Assembly: GCF_007994135.1 (NCBI RefSeq)
Contig: NZ_VLKF01000001.1
Coordinates: 3,348,001-3,412,000 of the forward strand
Reading direction: 5' to 3'
DNA from: Modestobacter roseus
GTDB taxonomy: Bacteria > Actinomycetota > Actinomycetes > Mycobacteriales > Geodermatophilaceae
DNA length: 64,000 bases
Shown here: piece after piece, positions 1-8,322 of the stretch
Position numbering within the stretch: the stretch's first letter is position 1
Layout: every line of letters starts with the position of its first letter
Position numbers and translations under genes: made by a program
The notes under the pieces: model-generated
Databases searched by the model: none
Told to the model about the DNA's origin: nothing
What the model saw: the letters and a program-made list of their open reading frames with translations, nothing else

Positions 1-2
1 CG

Positions 3-1865
3 GGCGGGGAGCCCCTCGGTCAGCTGGTCGCCGGGGTCAGCCCCAACCTCGACCTGGACGAGGAGTACCGGACCTTCCTGGAGCTCGCCGCCGGCCAGGT
101 CGCGACCGCACTGGGCAACGCCCGCGCCTTCGAGGCCGAGCGCCGGCGGGCGGAGGCGCTGGCCGAGCTGGACCGGGCCAAGACCGCCTTCTTCTCCGAC
201 GTCAGCCACGAGCTGCGCACCCCGCTCACCCTGCTGCTGGGGCCGATCAGCGACGTGCTGGCCGATCCGGGCGCACCGCTGCCGGACGGCGCCCGGGAGC
301 AGCTGACCCTCGCGCTGCGCAACGGGCAACGGCTGCAGCGCCTGGTCAACGACCTGATGGACGTCGCGGCGATCGAGGCCGGCCGCGCCGCCGCCGTCCG
401 GGTGGAGACCGACGTCGCCGCGTTCACCACCGAGCTGGCCGGGGTGCTCCGCGCCGCCGCCGAACGGGCCGGCCTGACGCTCACCGTCGACTGCCCGCCG
501 CTGCCGCGACCGGTCTTCGTCGACCCGCGGATGTGGGAGAAGGTGGTGCTCAACCTGCTGTCCAACGCGGTGAAGTACACCTTCGTCGGCAGCATCGCGG
601 TCACCCAGCGCGCGGCGGGTGACCAGCTGGTGCTCACCGTCCGCGACACCGGCATCGGCATCCCCGCCGCCGAGCTGCCGCTGGTCTTCGACCGGTTCCA
701 CCGGGTGCAGGGCTCCGTGGCGCGCACCCGGGAGGGCACCGGCATCGGGCTGGCGCTGGTCCGCGAGCTCGTGGCCCTGCACGGCGGCTCGGTCACCGTG
801 GACAGCGAGCCCGGCGTCGGCAGCACGTTCACCGTCACCGTCCCGTTCGGGTCACCCGATGCCACACCGGAGGACGGCGCACCCGCGTCCCCCTCCGCCG
901 CCGCGCTGGGCACCGCGGCGAGCTGGGAGCAGGACGTCACCGTGCTGCCGGACCCGGTCGCCCCGCCGGGCGCCACCGCGACGGTGCTGGTGGTCGACGA
1001 CAACGCGGACATGCGCAGCTACCTGGTCCGGGTGCTCTCCCCGCACTGGGCGGTGCGCACCTGCGCCGACGGCGAGGAGGCGTTGCGCAGCATCGCCGAG
1101 CACCGCCCGGACGTCGTGGTCACCGACGTCATGATGCCGCGGGTCGACGGGTTCGAGCTGCTGCGCCGGCTGAAGGGCGCCCCGGGCACCCGGTCGATCC
1201 CGGTGATCATGCTGACCGCCCGAGCCGGGCAGGAGGCCGCGGTGGAGGGCCTCGCCGCCGGCGCCGACGACCACCTGGCCAAGCCCTTCCAGGCCACCGA
1301 GCTGGTGCACCGGGTGCGGGTCGCGGTCGAGCGCGCGGGCCGTCACCGACCGCCACCGCCGCAACCGGCCGCCTCCCCGGTGCCCGCCCCGGACGTGCGC
1401 GCACTGGTCCCGGCCAGCCGTCGGCCGGCCACGCCCCTGCCCACGCCACCCCCACCGCCGGCCGGCGAGGGGGTCACCCGGGAGCGGTGGCGGTTCGCCT
1501 CCGTGCCGCAGTCGATCGCCGGGCTGCGCCGCGCGCTGCGCCGGTTCCTCGCCGCCGCGCAGCTGGACGAGGACCAGGCCTACGACCTGACGCTGGCCAC
1601 CTGCGAGGCGGCGACCAACGCGATCGAGCACGCGCAGGACCCGAGCGAGCCCTTCTTCGACGTCACCGCCGAGGCCGGCGCCGACACGGTCGTCATCACC
1701 GTGCGCGACTACGGCCAGTGGCGCGAGCGGGGCGCGAGCATGGACCGCGGACGCGGCGGGATGCTGATGAGCGCCTTCGCCGACATCACCGCCACCCCCG
1801 GCCCCGAGGGCACCACCGTGGTCATCCGCGCGCACCGCGCCGGCGAGGGCCCGAACTCCGCCTAG
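3..1865 (+). CDS. Hybrid sensor histidine kinase with C-terminal anti-sigma-type ATPase domain (5' partial)
   Basis: The gene runs in from the left edge; 620 residues are visible. Order: tail of a GAF-like sensor region and coiled linker (1-60), HisKA dimerisation domain with H-box FFSDVSHELRTP and the phospho-accepting His at about residue 69, HATPase_c with N-box NLLSNAVKYT and G-boxes (about 165-280), a receiver domain with phospho-acceptor Asp in VVVTDVMMP and Lys in AKPF (about 335-450), a Pro-rich linker, and a second HATPase of the RsbW/SpoIIAB type containing CEAATNAIEHA (about 500-615). This suggests a phosphorelay protein that may also act in partner switching of a sigma factor. It ends in TAG. 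Its cognate partner is not in the window. Domain calls are from motifs; the signal sensed is unknown. Confidence 0.88.
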   Translation, partial: GGEPLGQLVAGVSPNLDLDEEYRTFLELAAGQVATALGNARAFEAERRRAEALAELDRAKTAFFSDVSHELRTPLTLLLGPISDVLADPGAPLPDGAREQLTLALRNGQRLQRLVNDLMDVAAIEAGRAAAVRVETDVAAFTTELAGVLRAAAERAGLTLTVDCPPLPRPVFVDPRMWEKVVLNLLSNAVKYTFVGSIAVTQRAAGDQLVLTVRDTGIGIPAAELPLVFDRFHRVQGSVARTREGTGIGLALVRELVALHGGSVTVDSEPGVGSTFTVTVPFGSPDATPEDGAPASPSAAALGTAASWEQDVTVLPDPVAPPGATATVLVVDDNADMRSYLVRVLSPHWAVRTCADGEEALRSIAEHRPDVVVTDVMMPRVDGFELLRRLKGAPGTRSIPVIMLTARAGQEAAVEGLAAGADDHLAKPFQATELVHRVRVAVERAGRHRPPPPQPAASPVPAPDVRALVPASRRPATPLPTPPPPPAGEGVTRERWRFASVPQSIAGLRRALRRFLAAAQLDEDQAYDLTLATCEAATNAIEHAQDPSEPFFDVTAEAGADTVVITVRDYGQWRERGASMDRGRGGMLMSAFADITATPGPEGTTVVIRAHRAGEGPNSA

Positions 1866-1903
1866 CCACCACCCCGCCCGACCCCACCCCGCCCGACCCT
1901 GAC

Positions 1904-1925
1904 CAGGTTTCGGCGCCGAAACCTG
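1904..1925. terminator. 22-bp perfect palindrome after the kinase gene
   Basis: A perfect 22-bp inverted repeat centred on GGCGCC lies 38 nt after the kinase stop. Half of it is repeated at 1929-1945 (GGGTTTCGGCGCCGG). As RNA it would form a strong hairpin, with no U-tract. It may be a terminator or a dispersed palindromic repeat. Confidence 0.45.
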
Positions 1926-2015
1926 TCCGGGTTTCGGCGCCGGAAGCCGGAACGGTCGTGCGACATGTGCGCCGGGTGATCGTCCGCATGCGCTCAGGGA
2001 GGGCGTCGATCGGCA

Positions 2016-2046
2016 TTGACAGCGGGAGTTGTGACCCCGATAACAT
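2016..2046 (+). promoter_or_regulatory. Promoter of the ABC/AcnX operon
   Basis: TTGACA (2016-2021) is followed by 17 nt and GATAAC (2039-2044), or by 19 nt and TAACAT. The stretch GTGACC-N4-TAAC at 2031-2044 is also found in the promoter at 17789-17817 on the other strand. The 407-nt gap 1866-2272 holds this promoter, the operator just downstream, the palindrome at 1904-1925 and a 5' leader of roughly 220 nt in which I see no gene or riboswitch. Confidence 0.6.
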
Positions 2047-2064
2047 GTACGGCAGCAGCACGGT

Positions 2065-2081
2065 TGTACGGATGCCGAACA
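2065..2081. promoter_or_regulatory. Operator candidate (IclR-type inverted repeat)
   Basis: TGTACG-GATGC-CGAACA is an imperfect inverted repeat 20 nt downstream of GATAAC, just inside the predicted transcript start. It matches 14 of 17 positions of the element at 17751-17767 read on the opposite strand, which occupies the same place relative to its own promoter. The IclR regulator at 10096-10935 is the obvious candidate ligand. Binding is inferred. Confidence 0.55.
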
Positions 2082-2272
2082 CCGTCTCCTGGCAATGCCG
2101 CCTCGGGACGTCGCCGTCGAGCCACCGGGAGAGCAGCGTGAGCACTCCAGAGCACCTGCCGCGACCGCGGGCCGACGCCCCCGCCCCGAGCCGCACCCGG
2201 GACACCGCCGGGGCCGTGCTCTCCGCCTCGCCCGCCGACCTCGCCCCCACCGCCTCAACGAGGAGACCGTCC

Positions 2273-3370
2273 ATGAGCAGCCGTCGCACCTCCCTCCGAT
2301 CCCCGGTGCGCGCCGCCCGCGCGCCCCTCGCCCTCGGCCTCGCCGCGCTGCTGCTGGCCGCCTGCGGCGGGAGCGACTCCGAGGGGTCCGACGCCGCCGC
2401 CGGGTCCGGCACCGACGGCGGCGGGAGCGGTGGCACGGAGCAGGTGACGTTCCTGAACATCCTGCCGCTGGCCAGCCTCTCCTTCGCCCCCGAGCTCGTG
2501 GCGACCGAGTGCGGGTACTTCGAGGACCAGGGCCTGGAGGTCAGCTTCGAGACCACCCAGGGGTCCGCCCAGGCGATCCAGACGGTGCTCGCCGGCTCCG
2601 CCCTGATCACCCGGGTCGGTGACCTGGAGACCCAGCTGGCCGTGGCCGAGCGCGATGCGCCGCTGGTCGCCGTCGGGCAGCCGACCAAGCAGGGCACGAT
2701 CCGCTTCATCTCCGCCGAGAGCGACCCGCTGGAGACCGCCGAGGACCTCGAGGGCCGGCTGATGGGCACCCCGTCGGAGGGCGGCACCAGCCAGATCCTG
2801 CTCGAGCTCGTCGCCGAGTCGGCGGGCATCCCCAAGGAGGACGTGCAGACCCAGGTGGTCGGGCTCGCCCCGGGCGTGTTCGACCTGGTCTCCTCCGGCC
2901 GGATCGGCGGCTACATCGTCTCGCTGGACACCGCCGTGCAGCTGGAGCAGCAGCAGCCGGAGGCCGTCGTGTTCGCGCCGAACGACGCCATCGCCAGCGG
3001 CGGCCAGGTCTACGTGACCTCGCAGGACCAGAGCGAGGACCCGGCGAAGCAGGAGCAGCTGCGCCGGTACCTCGCGGCGATCGACGAGACGCTGCAGTTC
3101 ATCATCGAGGACGAGGCGAACGACTTCGCCGAGACGTTCGAGTGCCTCGAGCCCTACGACATCCCGGCCCTGGAGACCCCCGAGGTCGCCCGGGAGAGCC
3201 TCTCGACCTACATCGAGTCCTGGACCGCCGCCGGCGAGGAGGAGCTCGGCGCAGTGGTGCCGGACCAGTGGGACGCGGTCTACCAGGAGATGGTCGACGG
3301 CGGGTTCATCGAGGACGGCCTGGAGCCCTCCGAGTGGTACACCAACGAGTTCCTGCCCGGGGGCAACTGA
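2273..3370 (+). CDS. ABC transporter substrate-binding lipoprotein (NMT1/SsuA-TauA type)
   Basis: 365 aa. The ATG at 2273 is preceded by AGGAG with 7-nt spacing and starts a lipoprotein signal peptide: Arg-rich n-region, hydrophobic run, lipobox LLAAC with Cys31. A Gly/Ser-rich linker follows, then a periplasmic-binding fold like the SsuA/TauA/NMT1 family (residues about 55-360), which binds sulfonates, thiamine precursors, aromatics and other small anions. An in-frame GTG upstream would put extra residues before the signal peptide and is unlikely. Its stop overlaps the ATPase start, so it is the first gene of a translationally coupled operon. It probably captures the compound degraded by the downstream dehydratases; the ligand is unknown. 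Confidence 0.9.
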   Translation: MSSRRTSLRSPVRAARAPLALGLAALLLAACGGSDSEGSDAAAGSGTDGGGSGGTEQVTFLNILPLASLSFAPELVATECGYFEDQGLEVSFETTQGSAQAIQTVLAGSALITRVGDLETQLAVAERDAPLVAVGQPTKQGTIRFISAESDPLETAEDLEGRLMGTPSEGGTSQILLELVAESAGIPKEDVQTQVVGLAPGVFDLVSSGRIGGYIVSLDTAVQLEQQQPEAVVFAPNDAIASGGQVYVTSQDQSEDPAKQEQLRRYLAAIDETLQFIIEDEANDFAETFECLEPYDIPALETPEVARESLSTYIESWTAAGEEELGAVVPDQWDAVYQEMVDGGFIEDGLEPSEWYTNEFLPGGN

Positions 3371-4365
3371 TGCGACTGCCCGGGACCACTCCCCCCTCCG
3401 AGACCGCGACCGGTGTCCCGCCGGAGAGCGCCGCCGGCACGAACGCCGGGGTGACCCACCACCCTGCGACCGACCCGCGGACCACCGGGTCGACGTCGGC
3501 ACCGACCCCGCCGCCCGCCGCACCCGAGCGGGGCGCCGCCCAGACGGCCCCGTCCCCGGCCGCGGCACCCGGGGACGGGACGGCGCCGCCGCAGCTGCGG
3601 CTCACGGACGTGGACAAGACGTACCAGGCCCGCCAGGGCGAGGTGCACGCGCTCAGCAACGTGAACCTGACCATCGCCCGCGGGGAGTTCATCTCCCTGG
3701 TCGGCCGGTCCGGCTGTGGCAAGACCACGCTGCTGCGGATCCTGTCCGGACTGCTGCCGCCGACCTCCGGTGAGGTGGAGGCCGACGGGGCACCGATCTG
3801 GCGGGGCAACAAGCGCAACGACGAGGCGTTCAAGCAGTTCGGGCTGGTGTTCCAGGACGCCAACCTCTTCCCCTGGTACACGGTGGCGGAGAACATCTCG
3901 CTGCCGCTGAAGCTGCGCGGCGTGGGCAAGAAGCAGCGGCTGGCCCGGGCGAGCGAGCTCGCCGAGCTCGTCGGCCTGCCCGGCTTCGAGAAGGCCTACC
4001 CCCGGGAGCTCTCCGGCGGCATGCGGCAGCGCGCCGCCATCGCCCGGGCGCTCAGCTACGACCCCACGATCCTGCTGATGGACGAGCCCTTCGGCGCCCT
4101 GGACGCCCTCACCCGGGACAAGATGAACCTGGAGCTGCAGAACATCCACGCCCAGGCCGGCGCGACGGTGGTCTTCGTGACCCACTCGATCCCCGAGGCG
4201 GTGTTCCTCGCCGACCGCGTCGTGCTGCTCTCCCCCCGGCCCGGCCGGATCCGCTCCATCACCCCCGTCGGGCTGCCCCGCCCCCGCTCGCTGGAGACCG
4301 AGACCTCCAACGACTTCCAGGCGATCGTCCGCACCCTGCGCACCGAACTGGACGAGGAGGACTGA
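3370..4365 (+). CDS. ABC transporter ATP-binding protein (SsuB/TauB type)
   Basis: 331 aa, starting at the ATG that overlaps the previous stop (TGATG). Walker A GRSGCGKTT (112-120), Q-loop in VFQDANLFPWY, signature LSGGMRQR, Walker B ILLMDEP, D-loop FGALDALT and switch His in VTHS are all present, so it should be an active ATPase energising nitrate/sulfonate/taurine-type import. The first ~75 residues are a low-complexity Pro/Ala/Thr extension absent from typical family members of about 250-270 aa. Translation could start later, but no better-placed start with an RBS was seen. Coupled to the permease by an ATGA overlap. Confidence 0.92.
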   Translation: MRLPGTTPPSETATGVPPESAAGTNAGVTHHPATDPRTTGSTSAPTPPPAAPERGAAQTAPSPAAAPGDGTAPPQLRLTDVDKTYQARQGEVHALSNVNLTIARGEFISLVGRSGCGKTTLLRILSGLLPPTSGEVEADGAPIWRGNKRNDEAFKQFGLVFQDANLFPWYTVAENISLPLKLRGVGKKQRLARASELAELVGLPGFEKAYPRELSGGMRQRAAIARALSYDPTILLMDEPFGALDALTRDKMNLELQNIHAQAGATVVFVTHSIPEAVFLADRVVLLSPRPGRIRSITPVGLPRPRSLETETSNDFQAIVRTLRTELDEED

Positions 4366-5219
4366 TGACCGCAGTCGAGAACGGCGTCCGCGACGACAGC
4401 ACCACGGCTCCGGCCACGAACCGGCAGGGTGGGGGCGTCGACCGCGAGAAGCTGCTGAAGGCCCTGCCGTGGATCAGCACCCCGATCATGCTGCTGCTGC
4501 TCATCGGCAGCTGGCAGTTCGCGGTCAGCGTCGTCGGGGTCTCGGAGTTCATCCTCCCCGCCCCGCTCGCGGTCTGGGACTCCCTGGTCGACCTGCTGTC
4601 CACCAGCGCCGTCTACAGCGACATCTGGATCACGCTGGCCGAGGTGCTGATCGGCTTCGCCATCGCGCTGGTCGTCGGCATGGCCGTCGGTGCCGTGCTC
4701 GGCCGGGTGATCTGGCTGGAGAAGGCCGTCCAGCCCGCCCTGGTCGCCCTGCAGGTCGTGCCGAAGGTCGCCTTCATCCCGATCTTCGTCATCTGGTTCG
4801 GCTTCGGCATGACCTCGAAGATCATCATGGCCGCGATCCTGGCGTTCTTCCCGATCATGCTGAACGTGATGCTCGGCGTGCGGTCGGTCGACCGCGGCCA
4901 CCGCGACGTGATGCGCGGTCTCGGTGCGAGCCGCTGGGCCACCTTCAAGAGCCTGGAGCTGCCGAGCACGCTGCCCTACGTCTTCGCCGGAGCGGAGGTC
5001 GGCATCGTGTTCGCCGTCATCGGTGCGATCGTCGGGGAGTACCTGGGTGGCAGCGAGGGGCTGGGCCACCTGGTGGTCTCCAGCCTGAACTCGCTCAACG
5101 CACCGCAGCTGTTCGCCGTCATCGTGCTGCTGGCGCTGATGGGCTCGCTGCTCTACCTCGCGGTCACCACCACCAAGCGGCTGGTCATCCCCTGGCACGA
5201 CTCGGTGGCCAAGCAGTGA
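4365..5219 (+). CDS. ABC transporter permease (SsuC/TauC type)
   Basis: 284 aa inner-membrane permease. After a hydrophilic N-terminus of about 40 residues come about six membrane segments. The BPD_transp_1 EAA loop can be seen around DVMRGLGASRWATFKSLELP, which contacts the ATPase. It starts at ATG in the ATGA overlap with the ATPase gene and ends overlapping the GTG of the next gene. With the two preceding genes it forms a complete importer. The presence of a single permease gene suggests a homodimer. Confidence 0.92.
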   Translation: MTAVENGVRDDSTTAPATNRQGGGVDREKLLKALPWISTPIMLLLLIGSWQFAVSVVGVSEFILPAPLAVWDSLVDLLSTSAVYSDIWITLAEVLIGFAIALVVGMAVGAVLGRVIWLEKAVQPALVALQVVPKVAFIPIFVIWFGFGMTSKIIMAAILAFFPIMLNVMLGVRSVDRGHRDVMRGLGASRWATFKSLELPSTLPYVFAGAEVGIVFAVIGAIVGEYLGGSEGLGHLVVSSLNSLNAPQLFAVIVLLALMGSLLYLAVTTTKRLVIPWHDSVAKQ

Positions 5220-6961
5220 CCCGTGCGCCCGACGGGTCCCCGGCGCCGCTGCGCAGCAACCTGGCGGTGGGCAGCTCGCGCTGGGCCGTCCGCCGGGCCC
5301 AGTGGCGGGCGCTGGGCATCGCCGACGAGGACATGACCAAGCCCAAGATCGCCATCGTCAACTCCTCCTCGAAGCTGGCCATCTGCTTCAGCCACCTGGA
5401 CGACGTCGTGCCGCCGCTGGAGGAGGCGATCCGGGCCGCCGGGGGGCTCCCCTTCGAGGTGCGCACCGCGGCGCCCAGCGACTTCATCACCAGCGCCGGG
5501 CGCGACGGGCGCTACATCCTCCCCAGCCGCGACCTGATCGTGAACGACATCGAGGTGGCCGTGGAGGGCGCGCAGCTCGACGGCATGGTCTGCCTCGCCT
5601 CCTGCGACAAGACCGCGCCCGGGCAGGTGATGGCCGCCGCCCGACTGGACGTCCCCACGATCATCGTCGGCTGCGGCTACCAGCCCAGCGGGCAGTACGC
5701 CGGCGAGCACGTCGACATCGAGGAGGTCTTCCTCGCCGCCGGGCACGTCGCGGCCGGCCGGATGACGCTGGACCACCTCACCGGGATGAGCGAGAACGCG
5801 ATCCGCGGCCCCGGCGTCTGCGCCGGCATGGGCACGGCGAACTCCATGCACATGGCCTGCGAGGCGCTGGGCATGGCGCTGCCCGGCACCACCCCGGTGC
5901 TGGCCAACAGCCCGGCGATGTGGGACGGCGTCGCGCGGGCCGGCGCCCGGATCGTCGAGCTGGTCACCGAGGGGCTCCGCCCCCGCGAGGTGCTCACCCC
6001 GGCGGCCTTCCGGAACGCGGTGACGGTGATGCTGGCGACCAGCGCGTCGGTCAACAGCATCAAGCACCTGCAGGCCATCGCCCACGAGGCCGGCTGCGAC
6101 GTCGACGTCCCGGGCCTATTCGCCGAGCTGGCCGACCGGGTGCCGTTGCTGTGCTCGGTGCGGCCCAACGGGCCGGACTCGATCGAGGACCTCGAGGCGG
6201 CCGGCGGCACCCGGGCGGTGATGCACCAGCTCGGCGACCTGCTCGACCTCTCCGCCCGCACCGTCGCCGGCGGCACCCTCGCCGACGCCCTGACCGGGGC
6301 GACCGTGGCCGACCCCGAGGTGGTCCGGCCCCTCGACCGCCCCTTCGGGGACCGGCCGAGCATCGTGATGGTGCACGGCTCGCTGGCGCCCGGCGGCGCC
6401 GTGGTCAAGCGGCCGGTGCACGACACCGGCGCCCAGGTGTTCCGCGGCACCGCCCGCTGCTACGCCACCCGAGACGAGGCCCTGGCCGGGCTGTCCGACG
6501 GGGAGATCCGCCCCGGCGACGTCGTCGTCCTCGGCGGGCTCGGCCCGGTCGGCGGACCCGGCATGGCGCTGGGGTCGGCCCTGGTCTTCGCCCTCGACGG
6601 CGCCGGCCTGGGCGACAGCGTCGCGCTGGTCACCGACGGTCAGATGTCCGGGCTGGTCAACACCGGCACGGTGGTCGGCGAGGTCTCCCCGGAGGCCGCC
6701 GTCGGCGGCCCGCTGGCCCTGGTGGCGGACGGCGACCCGATCGTCATCGACCTGGTGCGCCGCGCGGTCGACCTGGAGGTGCCCGCCGACGAGCTGGCGC
6801 GCCGCGCCGCCGTCTGGGCCGAGCGCCACCAGCTGCCGCCCGACACCGGCTGGCTGTCCATCTACCGGCAGCTGGTCACCCCGGTGGCCGCCGGCGCCGT
6901 GCTGACCCCGCCCCCGCACCGCCCATCCGGAGAGACGGCACAGGAGACGAGCACCCCGTGA
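5216..6961 (+). CDS. IlvD/Edd-family Fe-S dehydratase, copy 1
   Basis: 581 aa, GTG start in a GTGA overlap with the permease gene. The family removes water from dihydroxy or sugar acids to give 2-keto acids, using an Fe-S cluster and Mg. Three candidate cluster cysteines are placed as in dihydroxy-acid dehydratases: Cys57 (ICFSHL), Cys130 (ASCDKT, with the Lys that is carbamylated in the family) and the Cys of GVCAGMGTANSMH near 203. The C-terminal domain has the catalytic-Ser region TDGQMSGLVNTG. Its place in a catabolic operon, and a diverged second copy at 10946-12616, argue against the branched-chain biosynthetic enzyme and for a sugar-acid or hydroxy-acid dehydratase. Substrate unknown. 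Confidence 0.88.
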   Translation: MTRAPDGSPAPLRSNLAVGSSRWAVRRAQWRALGIADEDMTKPKIAIVNSSSKLAICFSHLDDVVPPLEEAIRAAGGLPFEVRTAAPSDFITSAGRDGRYILPSRDLIVNDIEVAVEGAQLDGMVCLASCDKTAPGQVMAAARLDVPTIIVGCGYQPSGQYAGEHVDIEEVFLAAGHVAAGRMTLDHLTGMSENAIRGPGVCAGMGTANSMHMACEALGMALPGTTPVLANSPAMWDGVARAGARIVELVTEGLRPREVLTPAAFRNAVTVMLATSASVNSIKHLQAIAHEAGCDVDVPGLFAELADRVPLLCSVRPNGPDSIEDLEAAGGTRAVMHQLGDLLDLSARTVAGGTLADALTGATVADPEVVRPLDRPFGDRPSIVMVHGSLAPGGAVVKRPVHDTGAQVFRGTARCYATRDEALAGLSDGEIRPGDVVVLGGLGPVGGPGMALGSALVFALDGAGLGDSVALVTDGQMSGLVNTGTVVGEVSPEAAVGGPLALVADGDPIVIDLVRRAVDLEVPADELARRAAVWAERHQLPPDTGWLSIYRQLVTPVAAGAVLTPPPHRPSGETAQETSTP

Positions 6962-8322
6962 GCGCACCACCCACCTGGCTGGACGAGCCCAGCCGCCGCA
7001 CCCCGGTGCTCGGCGCCTACGAGGTCGTCGTCGTCGGCGGCGGCCCGGCCGGGGTGACCGCGGCCGCCGCGGCCGCCCGCGCCGGCCGCTCCACCGTGCT
7101 CGTCGAGCGCTACGGCTACGCCGGTGGCGCCGGCAGCGGCGGGGGCCTGAGCACCTTCTGCGGGCTGCACGCCAACGTGCACGGCGAGCACCGGCAGGTC
7201 GTGCACGGGCTGGCCGACGAGGTGCTGGAACGGGTCGACCGGCTGGGCGGGCTGAACGCGCCGCACCTCAGCTTCGCCGACCGGATCCTGGCCCAGGCCT
7301 ACGACATCTCCGCCTACAAGATCGCGCTGGACGACGTCCTGGTCTCCTCCGGCGTCGACGTGCTCTTCCACGCCCTCGGCGTCGGGGTGCTGATGCGCGA
7401 CGAGCAGACCGTCGGGGCGCTGCTGGTGGAGTCCAAGTCCGGCCGCGGCGCGATCACCGGTGAGGTGTTCATCGACTGCTCCGGCGACGGCGACGTCGCC
7501 GCCTGGGCCGGGGCACCGTACGAGAAGACCGACCCGGCGCACGGGATGCTCTACCCGTCGCTGATGTTCCGGGTGAACGGCGTGGACGCCCCCGCGGCCG
7601 TCGCCGCCCAGCGGCAGATCGCCGGGCTGATGGAGGAGGCCGAGGAGGCGGGGCGCTACCGCTTCCCGCGCAAGCGCCCGATCGTCCGGCCGCAGCGCAA
7701 CCCGCTGGAGTGGCGGGCCAACCTCACCCAGCTGAGCAACCCCGACGGCAGCGCGATCGACGGCACCGACCTGCGGCAGCTCTCCCGCGGGGAGCTGCAG
7801 GGCCGCCGGCAGGTGCGCGACGTCTTCCCGTTCTTCCAGGAGTCGGTGCCCGGCTTCGCCGACTCCTACGTGGTCGACATCGCGCCGTCGATCGGCATCC
7901 GGGAGACCCGCCGGATCATCGGCGCCTACCAGCTCACCGAGGACGACATCCTCGACTGCGCCGACTTCCCCGACTCCATCGGCGTGAACGGCTGGCCGGT
8001 CGAGGCGCACGTCGAGGGCGATGTGGACATCCGCTGGCAGCGCGGCGAGGACAACCGCGGCTACAACCAGCTGCCCTTCCGGATGCTGGTGCCGCAGGTG
8101 CTCACCAACACCTACGTGGCCGGGCGCTGCGCGTCGATGACCCACGAGGGGCAGTCCAGCGCCCGGGTCACCGGCCCGTGCTTCGCGATGGGCCAGGCCG
8201 CCGGCACCGCCGCCGACCTCGCGCTCGGCGCGGGCGTCGCCGTCGGCGACATCGACGTCCCGGAGCTGCAGCGGCGGCTGGAGAAGGACGGCGCGTGGCT
8301 CGGTCAGGAGGAGGGCGCATGA
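6958..8322 (+). CDS. FAD-dependent oxidoreductase (FAD_oxidored family), copy 1
   Basis: 454 aa, GTG start overlapping the previous stop. The Rossmann FAD-binding motif GGGPAG is near residue 28, followed by AAAAARAGRSTVLVERYG, and the C-terminal FAD contact region is AGRCASMTHEGQSSARVTG. The family (PF12831-like) oxidises or reduces small molecules but is poorly characterised. A close paralog lies at 12613-13995, also next to an IlvD/Edd gene. The pairing suggests the flavoprotein acts directly before or after the dehydratase. No signal peptide, so cytosolic. Confidence 0.85.
   Translation: MSAPPTWLDEPSRRTPVLGAYEVVVVGGGPAGVTAAAAAARAGRSTVLVERYGYAGGAGSGGGLSTFCGLHANVHGEHRQVVHGLADEVLERVDRLGGLNAPHLSFADRILAQAYDISAYKIALDDVLVSSGVDVLFHALGVGVLMRDEQTVGALLVESKSGRGAITGEVFIDCSGDGDVAAWAGAPYEKTDPAHGMLYPSLMFRVNGVDAPAAVAAQRQIAGLMEEAEEAGRYRFPRKRPIVRPQRNPLEWRANLTQLSNPDGSAIDGTDLRQLSRGELQGRRQVRDVFPFFQESVPGFADSYVVDIAPSIGIRETRRIIGAYQLTEDDILDCADFPDSIGVNGWPVEAHVEGDVDIRWQRGEDNRGYNQLPFRMLVPQVLTNTYVAGRCASMTHEGQSSARVTGPCFAMGQAAGTAADLALGAGVAVGDIDVPELQRRLEKDGAWLGQEEGA

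Noticed and set aside
1487-2272. Long upstream extension of the substrate-binding protein frame
   Set aside because: It overlaps the kinase in another frame and would precede a clear lipoprotein signal peptide that has its own RBS.
1866-2272. Riboswitch in the leader of the ABC operon
   Set aside because: No known riboswitch core was recognised; the promoter and operator account for the conserved-looking parts.
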